Of a DNA stretch of 64,000 bases, positions 1 to 10,999 are shown in pieces. Position numbers and translations under genes: made by a program. The stretch's first letter is position 1. Each line of letters opens with the position of its first letter. The DNA is from Amanita rubescens (taxonomy: Eukaryota; Basidiomycota; Agaricomycetes; Agaricales; Amanitaceae), in contig WION01000002.1 of assembly GCA_015039365.1 (NCBI GenBank), forward strand, positions 124,001 through 188,000. Reading direction: 5' to 3'. The notes under the pieces are model-generated. The model was given only the letters and a program-made list of their open reading frames with translations, made no database searches and had not been told where the DNA came from.

Positions 1-708
1 GAAGGTGGTGCAAAAATATGGGCTGCGAGTGATATGGAGACTTTCAGCACCTGGACTTATGAAGTAGGCCTTTTTTTCGGACACAAGGAAGCGTTTCTGA
101 CATTTCGTCTAGCTTGATCCACTCCTAAGTGTTGACATACGACAACCATCAGTTCATCGTCATGGACAAACCTGGGTGACAGATTATCTTATCACATGTC
201 ATGCAGAAGATACACCTTCGTCCTCTCTCGGTGTCTTTGTTGGCTCGAACGAGTAAGACCGTTGTCTTCTGATTGATTGATGACCGATGGGCTTGCAATG
301 ACAGAGGTGATGCTGCCGTGCTGACGCATCCGGATTTGAGGCACGCCAATTCGTCGTGGGCTATCCATAAGCAATGGTCAAATGGTCACGTTGGGATTGT
401 CCGTGCATTGCTATGGGACAATGAAGTACGGTTTCGGTGTTTGATAGCGTTCTCAGATCGTTGACTATGCATACCTTTCCAGCATAACGTTCTCGTGACT
501 GGTGGCGAAGATACCAAAATCAACGTCTGGTCAGGACTTGGCGCTCTTGATGATGGCGTGATGGACGCCGACATAACCTATTCTCCCCGCTCTATGAAGA
601 GAGACATGGATTGGGAGGCTGAAGAACAGGTTAGAGTAGTTGATAAATGCCTTCAACACAAATTGCTGACTTGATACCTAACAGGAGGGAAAGCGAGCGA
701 GAAAATAG
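1..708 (+). CDS. WDR89-like WD40-repeat protein, C-terminal part (5' end outside window)
   Basis: Five exons can be joined in frame: 1-63, 113-252, 305-425, 483-629 and 685-708 (stop TAG). All introns are GT-AG, 49-57 nt long, and the joined length (495 nt) is a multiple of three, giving the last 164 residues. The translation carries WD40 blades: an 'AKIW' end in exon 1, 'SVDIRQPS' in exon 2 and the final blade 'LVTGGEDTKINVW' in exon 4. It ends in a basic tail 'GKRARK'. The order (a glycine-rich loop before the last histidine-initiated blade, then a short Lys/Arg tail) resembles WDR89. WD40 propellers are scaffolds, so no catalytic residues are expected. Any other single-propeller WD40 protein is the alternative. 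Confidence 0.75.
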
Positions 709-1935
709 TATATAACTTGCGCGATATCGGCATTCATGTACACGCGTGGTCAACGCCACGAGCGGTTTTGCTAAAATGAAGTAAAAGCTCGATATCATCA
801 TCTGAACATGGAAATGACCTTAGTAACACCCGCTGTAATGGCTCAACTTCAATTGCTGTATTCAAGACGGATCATTGAATATTTTATCGTTCCGATTTGT
901 CCCCTGCCCGCGCGCCTACAATGCTATTAAATGGGATCAGGCCTGTGCCATGACCGTCATAACTACCTTTGCTCCGCCCGCTTATATCTTTCCTTTCGCC
1001 GTAGTCACTCAAGAGTTGACAGCCAGAGTGCAACGGAGAATTGCAAGCCCTGGAGTAAATGCTAGACGATCCTGTGTCAAGTATTGGGCCTCTAATCACA
1101 ACTGAAATAACATTTCTAGGAAGGATATAAAAGGTCATGCCGTTCTGCGTTAATGAAACATAGATGCTGCAGCTTTTGCTCAGACTGTTGTCAAGAGTAG
1201 GCACGTCCTTGAACCCACTATCAACTGGTATCGTTGCTGAATATCATCTCGTTCCCCAGCAATACGGTATCTACCGCGCTCACGTCAATTTGTCGAGCGT
1301 AACGCACAACAAAACATCGTCCCACTGAGCCACGTTCCTGCATGAAAAAGCTCTGGAGATTGGACTAAATGTAAGCCTCTTCATAGCTTTCGTTGTCGTA
1401 CAAGTAGTCAAAGGTGTGTCTCACTTGCACGCCATCAATATAGGTTTAGTCTAGCTGAGTAAGTAAAGGAATTGAGCACCAAAAGTACCCCTCACCAACG
1501 CAACTCGAGTTGCAACTGTAATTTCTGCGGTGAGGTTTTGAGTTCCATAAGACAGCAGTGCTGCCGTCAATAGGTAAGGTTAATACTTCAGGCTTCAATG
1601 ATAACTTCTTTCAGCTCGAGCATATTTTACAAGATCATCGATCAGTGACGGTTGGCAATTCGGCTTGTGCAGAAGGAAAATGACATGAACTCAGTCGAAC
1701 GCGTTGCGTATTATGCGATAAAAATTAGCGAATTACCTGCCTCGAAGCCCGCTACTTCCTGGCCAGCTGATGGTCACGCCTCGTTGAACAACGTCTACTA
1801 CTTGTCGTACCGACTCGGACCCGACTACCAGGCATATACCTATAGAAGCAATCTGCATTCCCGCTGCCGCCGAAGGCGGATATACTGTAGGTCTTAATTA
1901 TCTCAGACTGACGCCTCTGTAACTTCACTCTGCAT
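709..1935. other. Intergenic stretch with no supportable gene
   Basis: About 1.2 kb downstream of the WD40 gene. Only short frames without conserved motifs or convincing splice structure are present on either strand. I see no long repeat, tRNA or transposon end here. Confidence 0.5.
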
Positions 1936-1939
1936 CCTT

Positions 1940-2160
1940 ATGCCAGCCGCTCCACGACTTCTTCTCCTCAGATCTGACAACAAGAAATATCCTTTTCCAG
2001 ATTATCGGTCAGGCCCGCAGATGGTCGGACAGCGAAGTCTACTGCTTGGTGAGCTAAAGACAGAAAAGACCAAGCTCTCCTCTAGGGCCACAAGCACCCC
2101 GAGAGTTCGTCGCGCTCGTAGACACAGGTGCTCACTCCCGATGACAGTACCGGTAAGTAT
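1940..2160 (+). pseudogene. Inverted fragment of the neighbouring SRPK-like kinase gene
   Basis: The stretch around 2018-2145 reads as a degraded copy of the minus-strand kinase segment 2980-3115, but on the plus strand. Shared peptide blocks are 'RWS-SEVY' and 'APRE(F/L)(V/I)A-VDTG-HS', with several small indels and an in-frame stop after 'EVY'. Similarity fades at about 1940 and 2160. It is therefore a second, more decayed copy in inverted orientation about 0.1-1 kb from the larger kinase pseudogene. It cannot encode a kinase. Confidence 0.6.
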
Positions 2161-2290
2161 CCGGGGAGGAACACCTCCTTTTTCCCGCAACCCGCTGGTT
2201 CGTCGGACTACAACCCAAGATCAGAAAAAATCGTTCGACTAGCTCAGGATAAGAACCTCAATAAATGGATGACAATTATCCCTACATAGT

Positions 2291-3743
2291 TTACAAGTTT
2301 GTAGAAATGTACTTAAACCATGGATGTCGTACTACCTCTTATATGTTCATTCGTTCCTCCGGACGATACTTGAGCATCATTTCCAATAATTCATTCAAAG
2401 CAAGATCTCCTCCGCGTCCCAACAGGCTCAATCATGGGTCCGTCGTCGCGCGTCGGCGGCATGTCCTCGACGCCAGTTGTGCGTACATTTCATATTGCGG
2501 CTTTAGTTCTCCATTTTCCTCAAAACACTCATGACGCCCCTCGAATGCGCTCCACCAAGGACCTGGCAGCTTACCCAACGTAAAAACGGTATCAGATAAT
2601 ACCGAAGTACGAGAAGCCATGAACGGGCTGAAGAGTGGACTGAGGATCGATATTGCCGAGAAAAATAGATTTGAACTGGCAAGAGAATTGTAAAGGGTAA
2701 GTAGATTGTAAAACATGAAACGTACCTGATTCATGCCAGCATTGGCGAAGAGCAGAGTTGGGTCTTCATATGGGATGGTAGACGAGGAAGGGACAAAAGA
2801 ATGATCTTTTGAGCCCTGCACGAATCTCAGATGTCAGAAGCGGTACTGACAATGTTGTCAAAGCGAGCTTCCGGGGAAAGTAATGCATTGCTGTGCCCGC
2901 GATATAACCATTTGGCGGGGCGTTTATGGCGAAAGATTGACCAAAGTCGATGACAACGATGTTTTCCTCCAAAAAGGATAGGAAAGAGTGAGTACCTGTG
3001 TCTACGGGCGCGATGAGCTCCCGGGGTGCTTGAGGAGAGCCATCGAGAGCTTTGATCTTTCCTGTCTTTAACCCACCAAGCACTCTGTAGACTTCGCTGA
3101 TCGACCATCTGTGGGCGTGATCGGCAATCTGAAAAAGGATATAAATCTGAGGAGAAATGTTAAAAGCTAATAGATTTTGACGAGAACGTGAATCTGGTGA
3201 CGAACCTCCGTGTACAAACCCTGTGAAATGCATGAATTCCACCACGGTGGCGACTTGCTTTGCCACCTTCCTCGCCAGATCTCCGCGCAGCCGTTTGCTC
3301 CAACCCAACTCAGACATGGCAAGCAGACTCGGTCCAGCAAATTTTGAGACAAGGCACAGATGCGTCCCGTTCGGCCCGTGCACCTTGAAATGGTTCGTGA
3401 TGGCCAGGATATTGTGACGAGCGGGATTATGATAGGCGAAGGCAAAGGAGTAAAGCGTGGCGGGGACGACAATGTCTGCGATCTCGTCCTTCGGCCTAGA
3501 GGATTGAGCTGCAGAAAGAATCTTCAATGCGACCAAGGTGTCCGAGGCAGATGACAGTGGACGCTGGTCTCGTGCCAGCCAGACGCCGGTTGATGAGCCT
3601 CCGTAACCCAATTTGTGCAATACTTTGTAGCGACCGTCGGCGAAAACATCACCGATCGACACTGGGTGAAGTCCTCCAGGTCTGTACAACTCAATATCCT
3701 CTGTTGAGTCGAGGTTGGAGAATTTGTATCGTCTCTGAAACAT
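2291..3743 (-). pseudogene. SR-protein-kinase-like Ser/Thr kinase, degraded
   Basis: Starting at ATG 3743, the translation shows the SRPK-type entry 'LYRPGG-HPV-IGDVF', a Gly loop 'LGYGGSSTGVWLARD' with one extra residue, the 'VALK' lysine, and the Mg-binding motif 'VIDFGQSF'. The HRD-equivalent reads 'VHGGSSPD', i.e. extra residues before the Asp. After 'GTAMHYF' one base is missing, so 'SPEARFDN' is found only in another frame (about 2878). About 25 nt covering the usual 'WALGC' block are missing just before 'EIRAG' (about 2830). 'LGKLPGPWW' follows in a shifted frame, and 'ERMNI' is followed by TAA (2339-2341) before the normal kinase end 'VVRHPWF'. The family is expanded in agaricomycetes. 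Several independent lesions argue for a pseudogene. Confidence 0.75.
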
Positions 3744-4184
3744 GATATGAAGACTTTTTGAGATTTGCTTCTGGCCCGGGATTTCGAAGATGTCGTCTTA
3801 ATGATACACGTCCAATCGGCCATAGCGGGCACGGAAGGATGGCTGATTTTGTTCGAAAAATGACCCAAAAACAGTTTGGCAGGAGTCTGCAGATCCTGCA
3901 CGACTCCCTTGATGCCAGAAGATGGTTTACTAAACGACCTCGTAGAAAGACTGAAGCTCTTGCTCGTTCAATTCGTAAAGTTACCTCTGCCGATGAAAAT
4001 AACGCCGAAGTTGTTCGATGAAATGCTGAACAGCTCGGCGATTCTCGAGAGAGATCGGTCCAGCAGGAAAATGAAATGTTTCATGACGGGATAGGGCCGG
4101 GAATGGATTATAATATAAGCGGACTAGTACGCCAAATATAACTTGATGGAGAAGTTGAACTTGGTGCGCCTGGCAATCCAAGCG
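3744..4184. other. Intergenic between kinase pseudogene and F-box copy A
   Basis: Upstream of the kinase start. One plus-strand frame (3876-4094) has a Leu-rich composition, but there are no recognisable motifs or splice structure. I cannot support a gene. Confidence 0.4.
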
Positions 4185-4257
4185 CGTATGTAATCACACA
4201 TATAAAAGTACGAACTATAGTCTAACTCCGCGCATCGTATCCCCATACAAGTAGGGA
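4185..4257 (+). promoter_or_regulatory. Conserved F-box family promoter (copy A)
   Basis: The block CGTATGTAAT (4185-4194), followed by TATA-like 'TATAAAAG' about 10 nt later and a 'CGCAT-GTATCC' box just before the start codon, recurs upstream of F-box copies C (29099), D (50875) and F (55598). Its conservation between paralogues suggests a shared core promoter. TATA and start-site roles are inferred. Confidence 0.5.
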
Positions 4258-5712
4258 ATGAATGAATTCCGTAAGTATGCTAGTGTTCTAATACTTTGCA
4301 CAATTACTCAGGAAGTTGTTCGCTTGTTTGTTAGATGATGTGCTGTGGAGGCGTAGAGACTTCGCTCGTGCGGTTAAAAAGTCTATAAAATCACAACCTA
4401 CGGAGAGACAGCCCAGCGAATATTTTTTTCCAATCAATCGACTACCTCAAGATGTTCTTGCCGAAGTATTCGTCCAATGTCTACCGACATTTGATCCATG
4501 GTCCCTCTCAACCAAAGGCGTTGCACCTCTCCTGCTTTGTAGCGTCTGTTCTTCGTGGCGCTTTCTGTGCCGCGTCTCTGGCAAAGGTTATCCCTTCGCT
4601 TTGCAGATAAAATGTTATTCCTTCGTTTTGCAAGTGCTATGTTCAATTCAACGAATTCAACGGCCGAGGAACTCATTGCTTTGATACACGGATGGATAAA
4701 GCGATCCGGTGTGCTTCCTTTGGCACTGAGTTTGCGTGTAACTTCGTCATATAGGAGCCAAGTGCCGATGGTTGAAGCTATGCTAGGTGCATTCATTCAA
4801 TATGCGTCAAGATGGGAGCATTTCCACTTCCATTGTATAGATTTTATTCCTATCACCTTTCCTGAATTTGGAGATATGCCTCATGTGCGCAGCTTCACCT
4901 TAAACTGTCCGGGTCTTGAAGATCCCAAATTACAAATATCCTCATGGCCCATGTTGACGGTATTACGTTGGCCCCTCCATCCCACGGCATCCTCAAGTCA
5001 TAGCCCACCATGGCACCAGTTGACGCGTCTTGCTCTGGGATGCTCCATGAAAGCACGAGAAACACTCTTTGTCATCCAATCCTGTCCAAGGCTAACAGAA
5101 CTGGAAATCAAGTACTACGACGACGACGACATCCTGGATCAATCGCCGCACGGAATTGCCGTGGTAAACGACTGCCTACGAAAATTGAACCTCAACGTCT
5201 GGGAATCGTGCGCGCAGCTTCTTAAAAGACTCACATTACCCGCTTTGACCGAAATGACTCTTTATTTCGACTCCTGCGTGTCGCGCATCCACAAGGCGCT
5301 CTTGCGCTTCTTCACTAGGTCTAAATGCAAACTAGACCGATTGGACCTCGCGGACCCTAATTTTGACGGCAACATGCTCCTGAAGTGCCTCAAACACGAC
5401 AGCTGCGCATCCATCACGAATTTGTCCATAGCAAATATATGTATTAAGCCTATGGTCACAGATTCTGTCCTTGTCGCACTCGCGGACGTTAGCGACGTGC
5501 TGTTACCTAACTTGGCACATCTTGAACTTCATATGTGTCTTGGTGGATCGCCAGGCTGGCTGGGGCCGATGCTCCTGTCGCGCTGCATTAAGAAAGATAA
5601 TGAGCTGAAGACTGTCAGGATCATTTGTCGGTCGCTTTCACGGTCGGATGCTATGCTTGTGGCATTTGTAGAGACCAGATTGAAGGTCGCACTCGATATT
5701 GATGACTCGTGA
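4258..5712 (+). pseudogene. F-box/LRR-like protein, copy A, frameshifted
   Basis: Exon 1 is 4258-4270 (ATG plus ten bases), the intron is 4271-4334, and exon 2 starts at 4335, giving 'MNEFHDV...'. The F-box core 'INRLPQDVLAEVFVQCLP' is intact. At 4560/4561 a 10-nt block present in every other paralogue (encoding the 'KLVL' of 'SSWRKLVLS-PRLWQRL') is missing, so the frame changes there. From 'PRLWQRL' to the stop at 5712 the second frame is fully open and colinear with the paralogues. A short internal duplication (a second 'LRFA' unit near 4615-4645) is also present. The product would be truncated soon after the F-box. F-box proteins recruit substrates to SCF ubiquitin ligases. Confidence 0.75.
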
Positions 5713-5789
5713 TATAATTACAATCCCCTCAAATACATGTAATGATGCTGGTTGGTGCATCTTTGGGGACCCGAAGCATCATGCTGGTT

Positions 5790-7434
5790 CTAGTGTTCAA
5801 CAGGGGTATGCTATACCCTGGGGGTATTGGCAAGGGTATAGCAAGGGTAGGGGTAGGGGTCCATGACTTGGAGATTCTGGTTTACCCCTACCCCTGTCAA
5901 GGGTATGGAGGGGTACTAGTAGGTGTTATCTTTAGTATCTCAAAAGTTATCAATGTCATCTCAGGCACAATGAGTGATATAAGATTGGCTGGTGAAACAG
6001 ACTAACAGTAGCTCAGGACCTTCAAGTCACACTCTGTATTTTGGCATAGTCAGCATATGTATAATGTATAACACATTCCATGTTCCCCTTTAACACAAGT
6101 ATCATTATGTTCTAAATTCTAAGGTAATTATTTGAACATACATTGCAGTCAGACTGAACCCTAAGGCACACTCCATTGCTCAATATGATGAGTGTCTTCA
6201 CTAGCTTGCATGTGTTTCCCCACAAGAATAGCATCACATCATCCTTGTTCCACATTGCCTGGCCCTCTGATTCCACCAAACTACTAGTACTTCTGTCAAT
6301 ATTAAACACATCTTTCTGGGCAAGGGGAGGATAACACTTTCTAATCTTTGCATCAGGTACTATAGCAAATTATTGCATGTTTCTCCATGGAGCAGTGAGT
6401 TATAATGAATGTTACAACATCTGATTTCATCTGATGCTTCATCAGATAGACAGACTATTAGACATTTAGTGCAACAGTGCCTGTCAGTGCTTATCAGATT
6501 GTCAGACAATTGGACAATCAGTGCAACAGCACCTGTCAGATAGTCAGACATTCAGACAAATTGCATGACAGACTCCATCAGACTTATCAGACAATCAAGT
6601 TTTTGCCATGTTTACTGAGGCATATGTATGTCACAGGTTAGGATGTGAATGATGCTGAGGAGGAGCTAGAAGATGGGTGGGATTTGAACATAAAGTAGTC
6701 ATACATCAATCACTATTGTACACTGAGCATGTATGCTGTAGTATAGTACTGTTATGATCACGTCAATCTCCACCTACAATGTGTCCGCGCTAAGAGCGCT
6801 TGACAAAGTAGACTAAGTCCAACGGACAAGTCAAACAATAGGTGAACAAATAAGCTAAGTAATAAGACAACTAGAAGAAGTCTTATACTTGAGAGCGATA
6901 ATGAACGGAGTGTGTACAACATTCATTAGGCGAGATGAGATGTGATATTGACAAGAAACTAATAAGTCGAACTTAAGGTTCGACGTTACAGTACATCAGT
7001 TTATATACATGTACAGAAACACAGCTGTATTGTAAGTAGAACAAGGGCGATAGCAAGTATAGACAAAACAGGAGGCATAAGGGATGGTACGCGTATGAAC
7101 AAGGAGTTGGGCATAGGGTAAACGGGATGGGGATCGATAAGGGAACGAGGTAGTCCGTATGTGGTGAACATAATGGGGATTGAGCAAGGGGTAGGCATAT
7201 ACGAAAAAGTAAGCATGTCCGACGTGTCATGTAATCATAATGCGGGAGTCCGTACCATGTTGTAACAAGTACCCCTGCTAAAAATTCCAGGGGTATTCCA
7301 TACCCCTTGACCCTTTGCTGACCCTTACCCCTGGTTGAGGGTTACCCCTACCCTTCTATCAGGGTAAGGGTTTAGCAGGGTAAGGGTAAGGGTCCTCCTG
7401 TTTTTACCCTGGGGTTACCCCTGTTGAACACTAG
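5790..7434. mobile_element. DNA-transposon-like element with 19-bp terminal inverted repeats
   Basis: The sequence CTAGTGTTCAACAGGGGTA at 5790-5808 is repeated as its exact reverse complement at 7416-7434. Both termini are followed inward by G/C-rich runs of GGGTA/TACCC units. The interior contains no long ORF, and apart from a nested solo LTR (6750-7267) it is nearly free of CpG, so it looks non-autonomous (about 1.1 kb without the LTR). The outermost CTAG could be a 4-bp target duplication. I see no convincing 8-bp duplication. The superfamily is not assigned. Confidence 0.65.
6750..7267 (-). repeat. Solo LTR of the resident Ty3/gypsy family, with 5-bp target duplication
   Basis: Read on the minus strand it begins TGTTACAA and ends CATAACA (518 bp). 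It is the same sequence, with scattered differences, as the LTRs at 38539-39056 and 48526-49042. It is flanked by the direct duplication AGTAC (6745-6749 and 7268-7272), the 5-bp signature of Ty3/gypsy integration. No internal region is present, so it is a solo LTR inserted into the TIR element. Its sequence divergence makes it the oldest of the three LTR copies here. Confidence 0.9.
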
Positions 7435-7694
7435 CAGCCTGGTTCCCATGACAGGCGGGTGGACCCAAAATGGTCATGATGTCACTAGTCCACCGATTCC
7501 TGCGTGCAGCTAAGGTTGCAGACATGCCATGAGTCAAGCATCTCAAACTTAAATGTCTCAGTGCTTGTCCTACCAAAACTTCTAATTGCATAATATTCAC
7601 AACTAAACACTACTACATATATTACAAGACAACTTGTGACAAACTGCTGTTATGCCAAAAGTAGATAGGGATCAAGATTCTATTGCCTTTACCA
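7435..7694. other. CpG-poor spacer and 3' flank of the NLR gene
   Basis: Short stretch between the TIR element and the NLR stop codon, presumably the NLR 3' untranslated region. No other feature is visible. Confidence 0.4.
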
Positions 7695-10600
7695 TCAAGT
7701 TGATGCTTCAAGCAGATTTAATCTGATATTCCTGTAGTGGATTGTAGTTGGGTGTTGGGATCCCATATTTTCTGCCATTAACATAATGGCTTGTGCAAGT
7801 AAAACATCAGCCTCATCCAACCTCCCCTGACTTTGGTATGTGACTGCTAAATTAGCCATACTTCTCAGAGTGTCTGGGTGGTGTGATCCAAACTTTTCTT
7901 TGCTTGCCTCCATCACTTGTACCTTCAACTTCTCTGCTTCATCTGACCTCCCCTGACTTTGGTATGTAACTGCCAAATTAGCCATACTCCTCAGAGTGTC
8001 TGGGTGGTGTGATCCAAGCTTTTCTTTGCTTGTCTCCATGACTTGTACCTCCAATTTCTCTGCTTCATTCCACCTCCCCTGCTTCCAGTATGTGGCTGCC
8101 AGATTAGCCATGCTTGTCAGAGTGTCTGGGTGATGTGATCCAAGCTTTTTTTTGCTTGCCTCCATGACTTGTACCTCCAGCTTCTCTGCTTCATCCCACC
8201 TCCCCTGATTCCTGTATGTGCTTGCTAGATTAGTGATGCTTCTCAGAGTATCTGGGTGGTGTGCCAATCCAAGCTTTTCTTTTGTTGCATCCATGACTTG
8301 TACCTGCAGCTTCTCTGCTTTACCCCACTTCCCCTGGTTCTGGTATGTGACTGCTAGATTAGCCATGCTTGTCAGAGTGTCTGGGTGGTGCAATCCAAGC
8401 CTTTTTTTGCTTGCCTCCATGACTTGTACCTCCAGCTTCTCTGCTTCATCCCACCTCCCCTGATTCCTGTATGTGCCTGCTAGATTAGCCATGCTTCTCA
8501 GAGTATCCGGGTGGTGCGATCCAAGCTTTTCTTTCCTTACCTCCATGACTTGTACCTCCAGCTTCTCTGCTTCATCCCACCTCCCTTGATTCTTGTATGT
8601 GACGGCTAGGTTAGCCATGCTTCTCAGAGTGTCTGGGTGGTGCACTCCAAGCTTTGCTTTGCTTCCCATCATGACTTGTACCTGCAGCTTCTCTGCTTTA
8701 CCCCACCTCCCCTGGTTCTGGTATGTGACTGCTAGATTAGCCATGCTTCTCAGAGTGTCTGGGTGGTGTGATCCAAGCTTTTTTATCCTTTCCCCCATGA
8801 CTTGTACCTCCAGCTTTTCTGCTTCATCCCACCTCCCCTGATCCTTGTATGTGGCTGCTAGATTAGCCATGCTTGCCAGAGTGTCTAGGTGGTGTGATCC
8901 AAGTGTTTCTTTCCTTGCCTCCATGACTTGTACCTCCAGTTTTTCTGCTTCATCCCACTTCCCCTGATCCCTGTAAGTGCTTGCCAGATTACCCATGCTT
9001 GTCAGAGTGTCTGGGTGGTGTGATCCAAGCTTTTCTTTCCTTGCTTCCATGACTTGTACCTCCAGCTTTTCAGCTTCCTTCCAGCTCCCAATGTGATCAA
9101 ATACAAGTGCAAATCTAACACATTCATCATCATAGTAGACAGTGCTCAAACCTAACTCTACTGCATGATCATAATTTGCTCTAATATGAGGGGCAAGTAG
9201 CCCACAAAACTTATAGTTGTCAACACTATAGTTTAACTCTACAGAGCAGGCTAACATGGCCCTTGTCATTGAAATCTGCCTATTAATTTCTATCTCTGGA
9301 ATTCTGCTTCTGTTCCAGGAGTTCACTAATGGATGGATTGAGTACATTTTACCAATCTTTTTGAGCAGTGAAAATGATAACAGCACTTGTGTTCCTAGTT
9401 GAAATTGCATTATATCCCAATCTCCCTTCTTATCTAGGAATAACACATTAGGATCCAGCATTGTTACTGACAATGGGAGACCCAGTTTCTCTTCTGCATC
9501 AATGTCCCTGTTCTTGTAATTCTTTGCTGCAATTTTGAACAATTCTTCTGGTATATTCTCATAGTGCAGAAAGGCAATTATTCTATACAGGATAGTAGCA
9601 CTCTTAGCTGCTACAGCCCCAAAGTTCACTCCCTTTGTAACTTGTGCCTCAATCTCTTTCATTGAAATTTCCCAGGTTTCATATGTGGATGATCCATAAT
9701 TGGATGCACCTTTGAAAGAAGGATTGAGAATTAATTGACCGTGGTTTTTGGCATATATTTCCAGGTAATCTTCAAGTGGACATCTGCAGGCTATCATGTA
9801 TGCACCAGCTTGGTCAATTGCAAGGGGAATGCCACCCAGCTTTGACACAAGCTGCTTGGCCAAAATTTCAACATCCTCAGATGTGTAATTTAGTCTGGCT
9901 GATTTGAAAAGCAGTGATAGAGCCTCTTCTTCTTTCATTTCAAAAACTTCCATAGAGCCCTCTGTGATCCTACACAATTCAAAATTCCTGCTTGTTATCA
10001 AAATATTTCCTCCATTTCCAGGTGGGAGAAACTTCTCAACCACTTGGTATCCACCATCTGCATTATCATATATCATCAGCCAATTTGACTTTCCAGAAAT
10101 CCATTTGAGAGCATGTGCAGCTGAGGAGGCGGCCTCAGGGGGGGCATTATTTGCCTGAGCAATCTGCTTGAGTCTGAGATCAACAGCACTTTCTGAAGAA
10201 GCATCAATCCAAAATATATCAGAAAATCTACAGTACACAGCTTTGTTAATTTATATACATAGCTTACAGAGGTTCACTCACAAACTCTCATTTTCTTCAG
10301 TAAATTTGAGGCAAATCTGAGTTTTTCCAATACCTCCCAAACCATGCAAAAGAAATGATTTCCTTTTCTCCATGGCATTGGGGAAAAAATGATCCTTTAG
10401 CCTTTGTAGATATGTACTACGACCTGTAAACATAGTGCTAGAGTGCCTGACAGGAGGCAAAGGTGCTATCACTTCAGTAGCAACTGAAGGATTGTTGATT
10501 TGCTAATCATTATCATGATTATGGATATCTTCACACCAGCACAATAATCACATACTACATGATTCCCATTAACATTAAAGAACTGGCTATTTGCAATTAT

Positions 10601-10699
10601 GAAGTTCTGAGCTGCAGCAAAGATACCTGCATCAAGTCCAGAGCTGGCTGCAACAGGAGGGATATTATTGCTATTGACTTCCCCAGAATCATCACCCAT
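7695..10699 (-). CDS. NLR-type STAND protein: NB-ARC domain with C-terminal TPR (kinesin-light-chain-like) repeats
   Basis: Model: exons 10699-10556, 10502-10282 and 10227-7695 on the minus strand (introns of 53 and 54 nt), 965 residues. A 48-residue N-terminus with the Asn-rich motif 'FFNVNGN' continues across intron 1 into 'QINN'. NB-ARC motifs follow: P-loop 'GLGGIGKTQ' (about residues 102-110), Walker B-like 'WLMIYDNAD', 'ILITSRN' and 'GGIPLAIDQAGAY'. A spacer is followed by about ten 42-residue TPR units with 'HHPDTL-SMANLA' cores. Such STAND proteins act as nucleotide-dependent switches in fungal non-self recognition and regulated cell death. The ligand is unknown. The frame is intact although the locus is strongly CpG-poor and next to transposon debris. 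An in-frame ATG at 10822 could extend the N-terminus. Confidence 0.88.
7720..9090 (-). repeat. Near-identical 126-bp TPR-coding tandem repeats
   Basis: Ten or so 126-bp units (42 codons) with the recurring block that encodes 'WDEAEKLEVQVME' and 'HHPDTL'. Neighbouring units are nearly identical at nucleotide level, and variation clusters in a few codons (D/T/R after 'PDTL', the residue after 'LG'). This pattern indicates repeat-number change and homogenisation rather than old divergence. Confidence 0.85.
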
Positions 10700-10999
10700 T
10701 GTATTGTGGCTTTTGGTAATAATCTGGATGAGAAGCAGACTGACAGTTGCACGTGTGAGGATGTTGTATCCAAAGTAACGTGGTTGTTGGCAAGAAGAAA
10801 GAGAGATTGTAACGCATGTCACACTCGGCTCGATCTAAAAAAATGCACCCGTGTCGTGAAGACAAGGTTAATGCGCGAGTAACGGTACTATTACTTCATC
10901 CGTAGATGTGAACAGGCATATTCTCTGCCTTCCTGATAATCTAGTTCTCGTCCCGCATGCGACGAACTGTCACTTCGCCTCCCCAAGCGCTCCCACTGT
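10700..10999. other. NLR upstream region
   Basis: Contains the 5' flank of the NLR gene. CpG becomes frequent again from about 10750, marking the edge of the CpG-poor island. No other gene is supported. Confidence 0.4.

Noticed and set aside
3758..4094. Plus-strand ORFs upstream of the kinase pseudogene
   Set aside because: No motif, no consistent introns, and they overlap each other in different frames.
5800..7420. Internal telomere or subtelomere
   Set aside because: The G-rich runs are GGGTA/GGGTAA of irregular spacing, not TTAGGG arrays, and they sit just inside matching inverted repeats.
8218..8841. Open frames on the plus strand opposite the NLR repeats
   Set aside because: They are repetitive shadows of the TPR-coding repeats, with no motifs and no splice context.
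7720..9090. CRISPR-like or satellite array
   Set aside because: The direct repeats are exactly 126 bp with no spacers and encode TPR units in an open frame. The organism is eukaryotic.
7695..10699. RIP (repeat-induced point mutation) as cause of CpG loss
   Set aside because: RIP is an ascomycete process that introduces stops in both strands of repeats. Here the ORF is intact and the pattern is CpG-specific, more like methylation-linked deamination.
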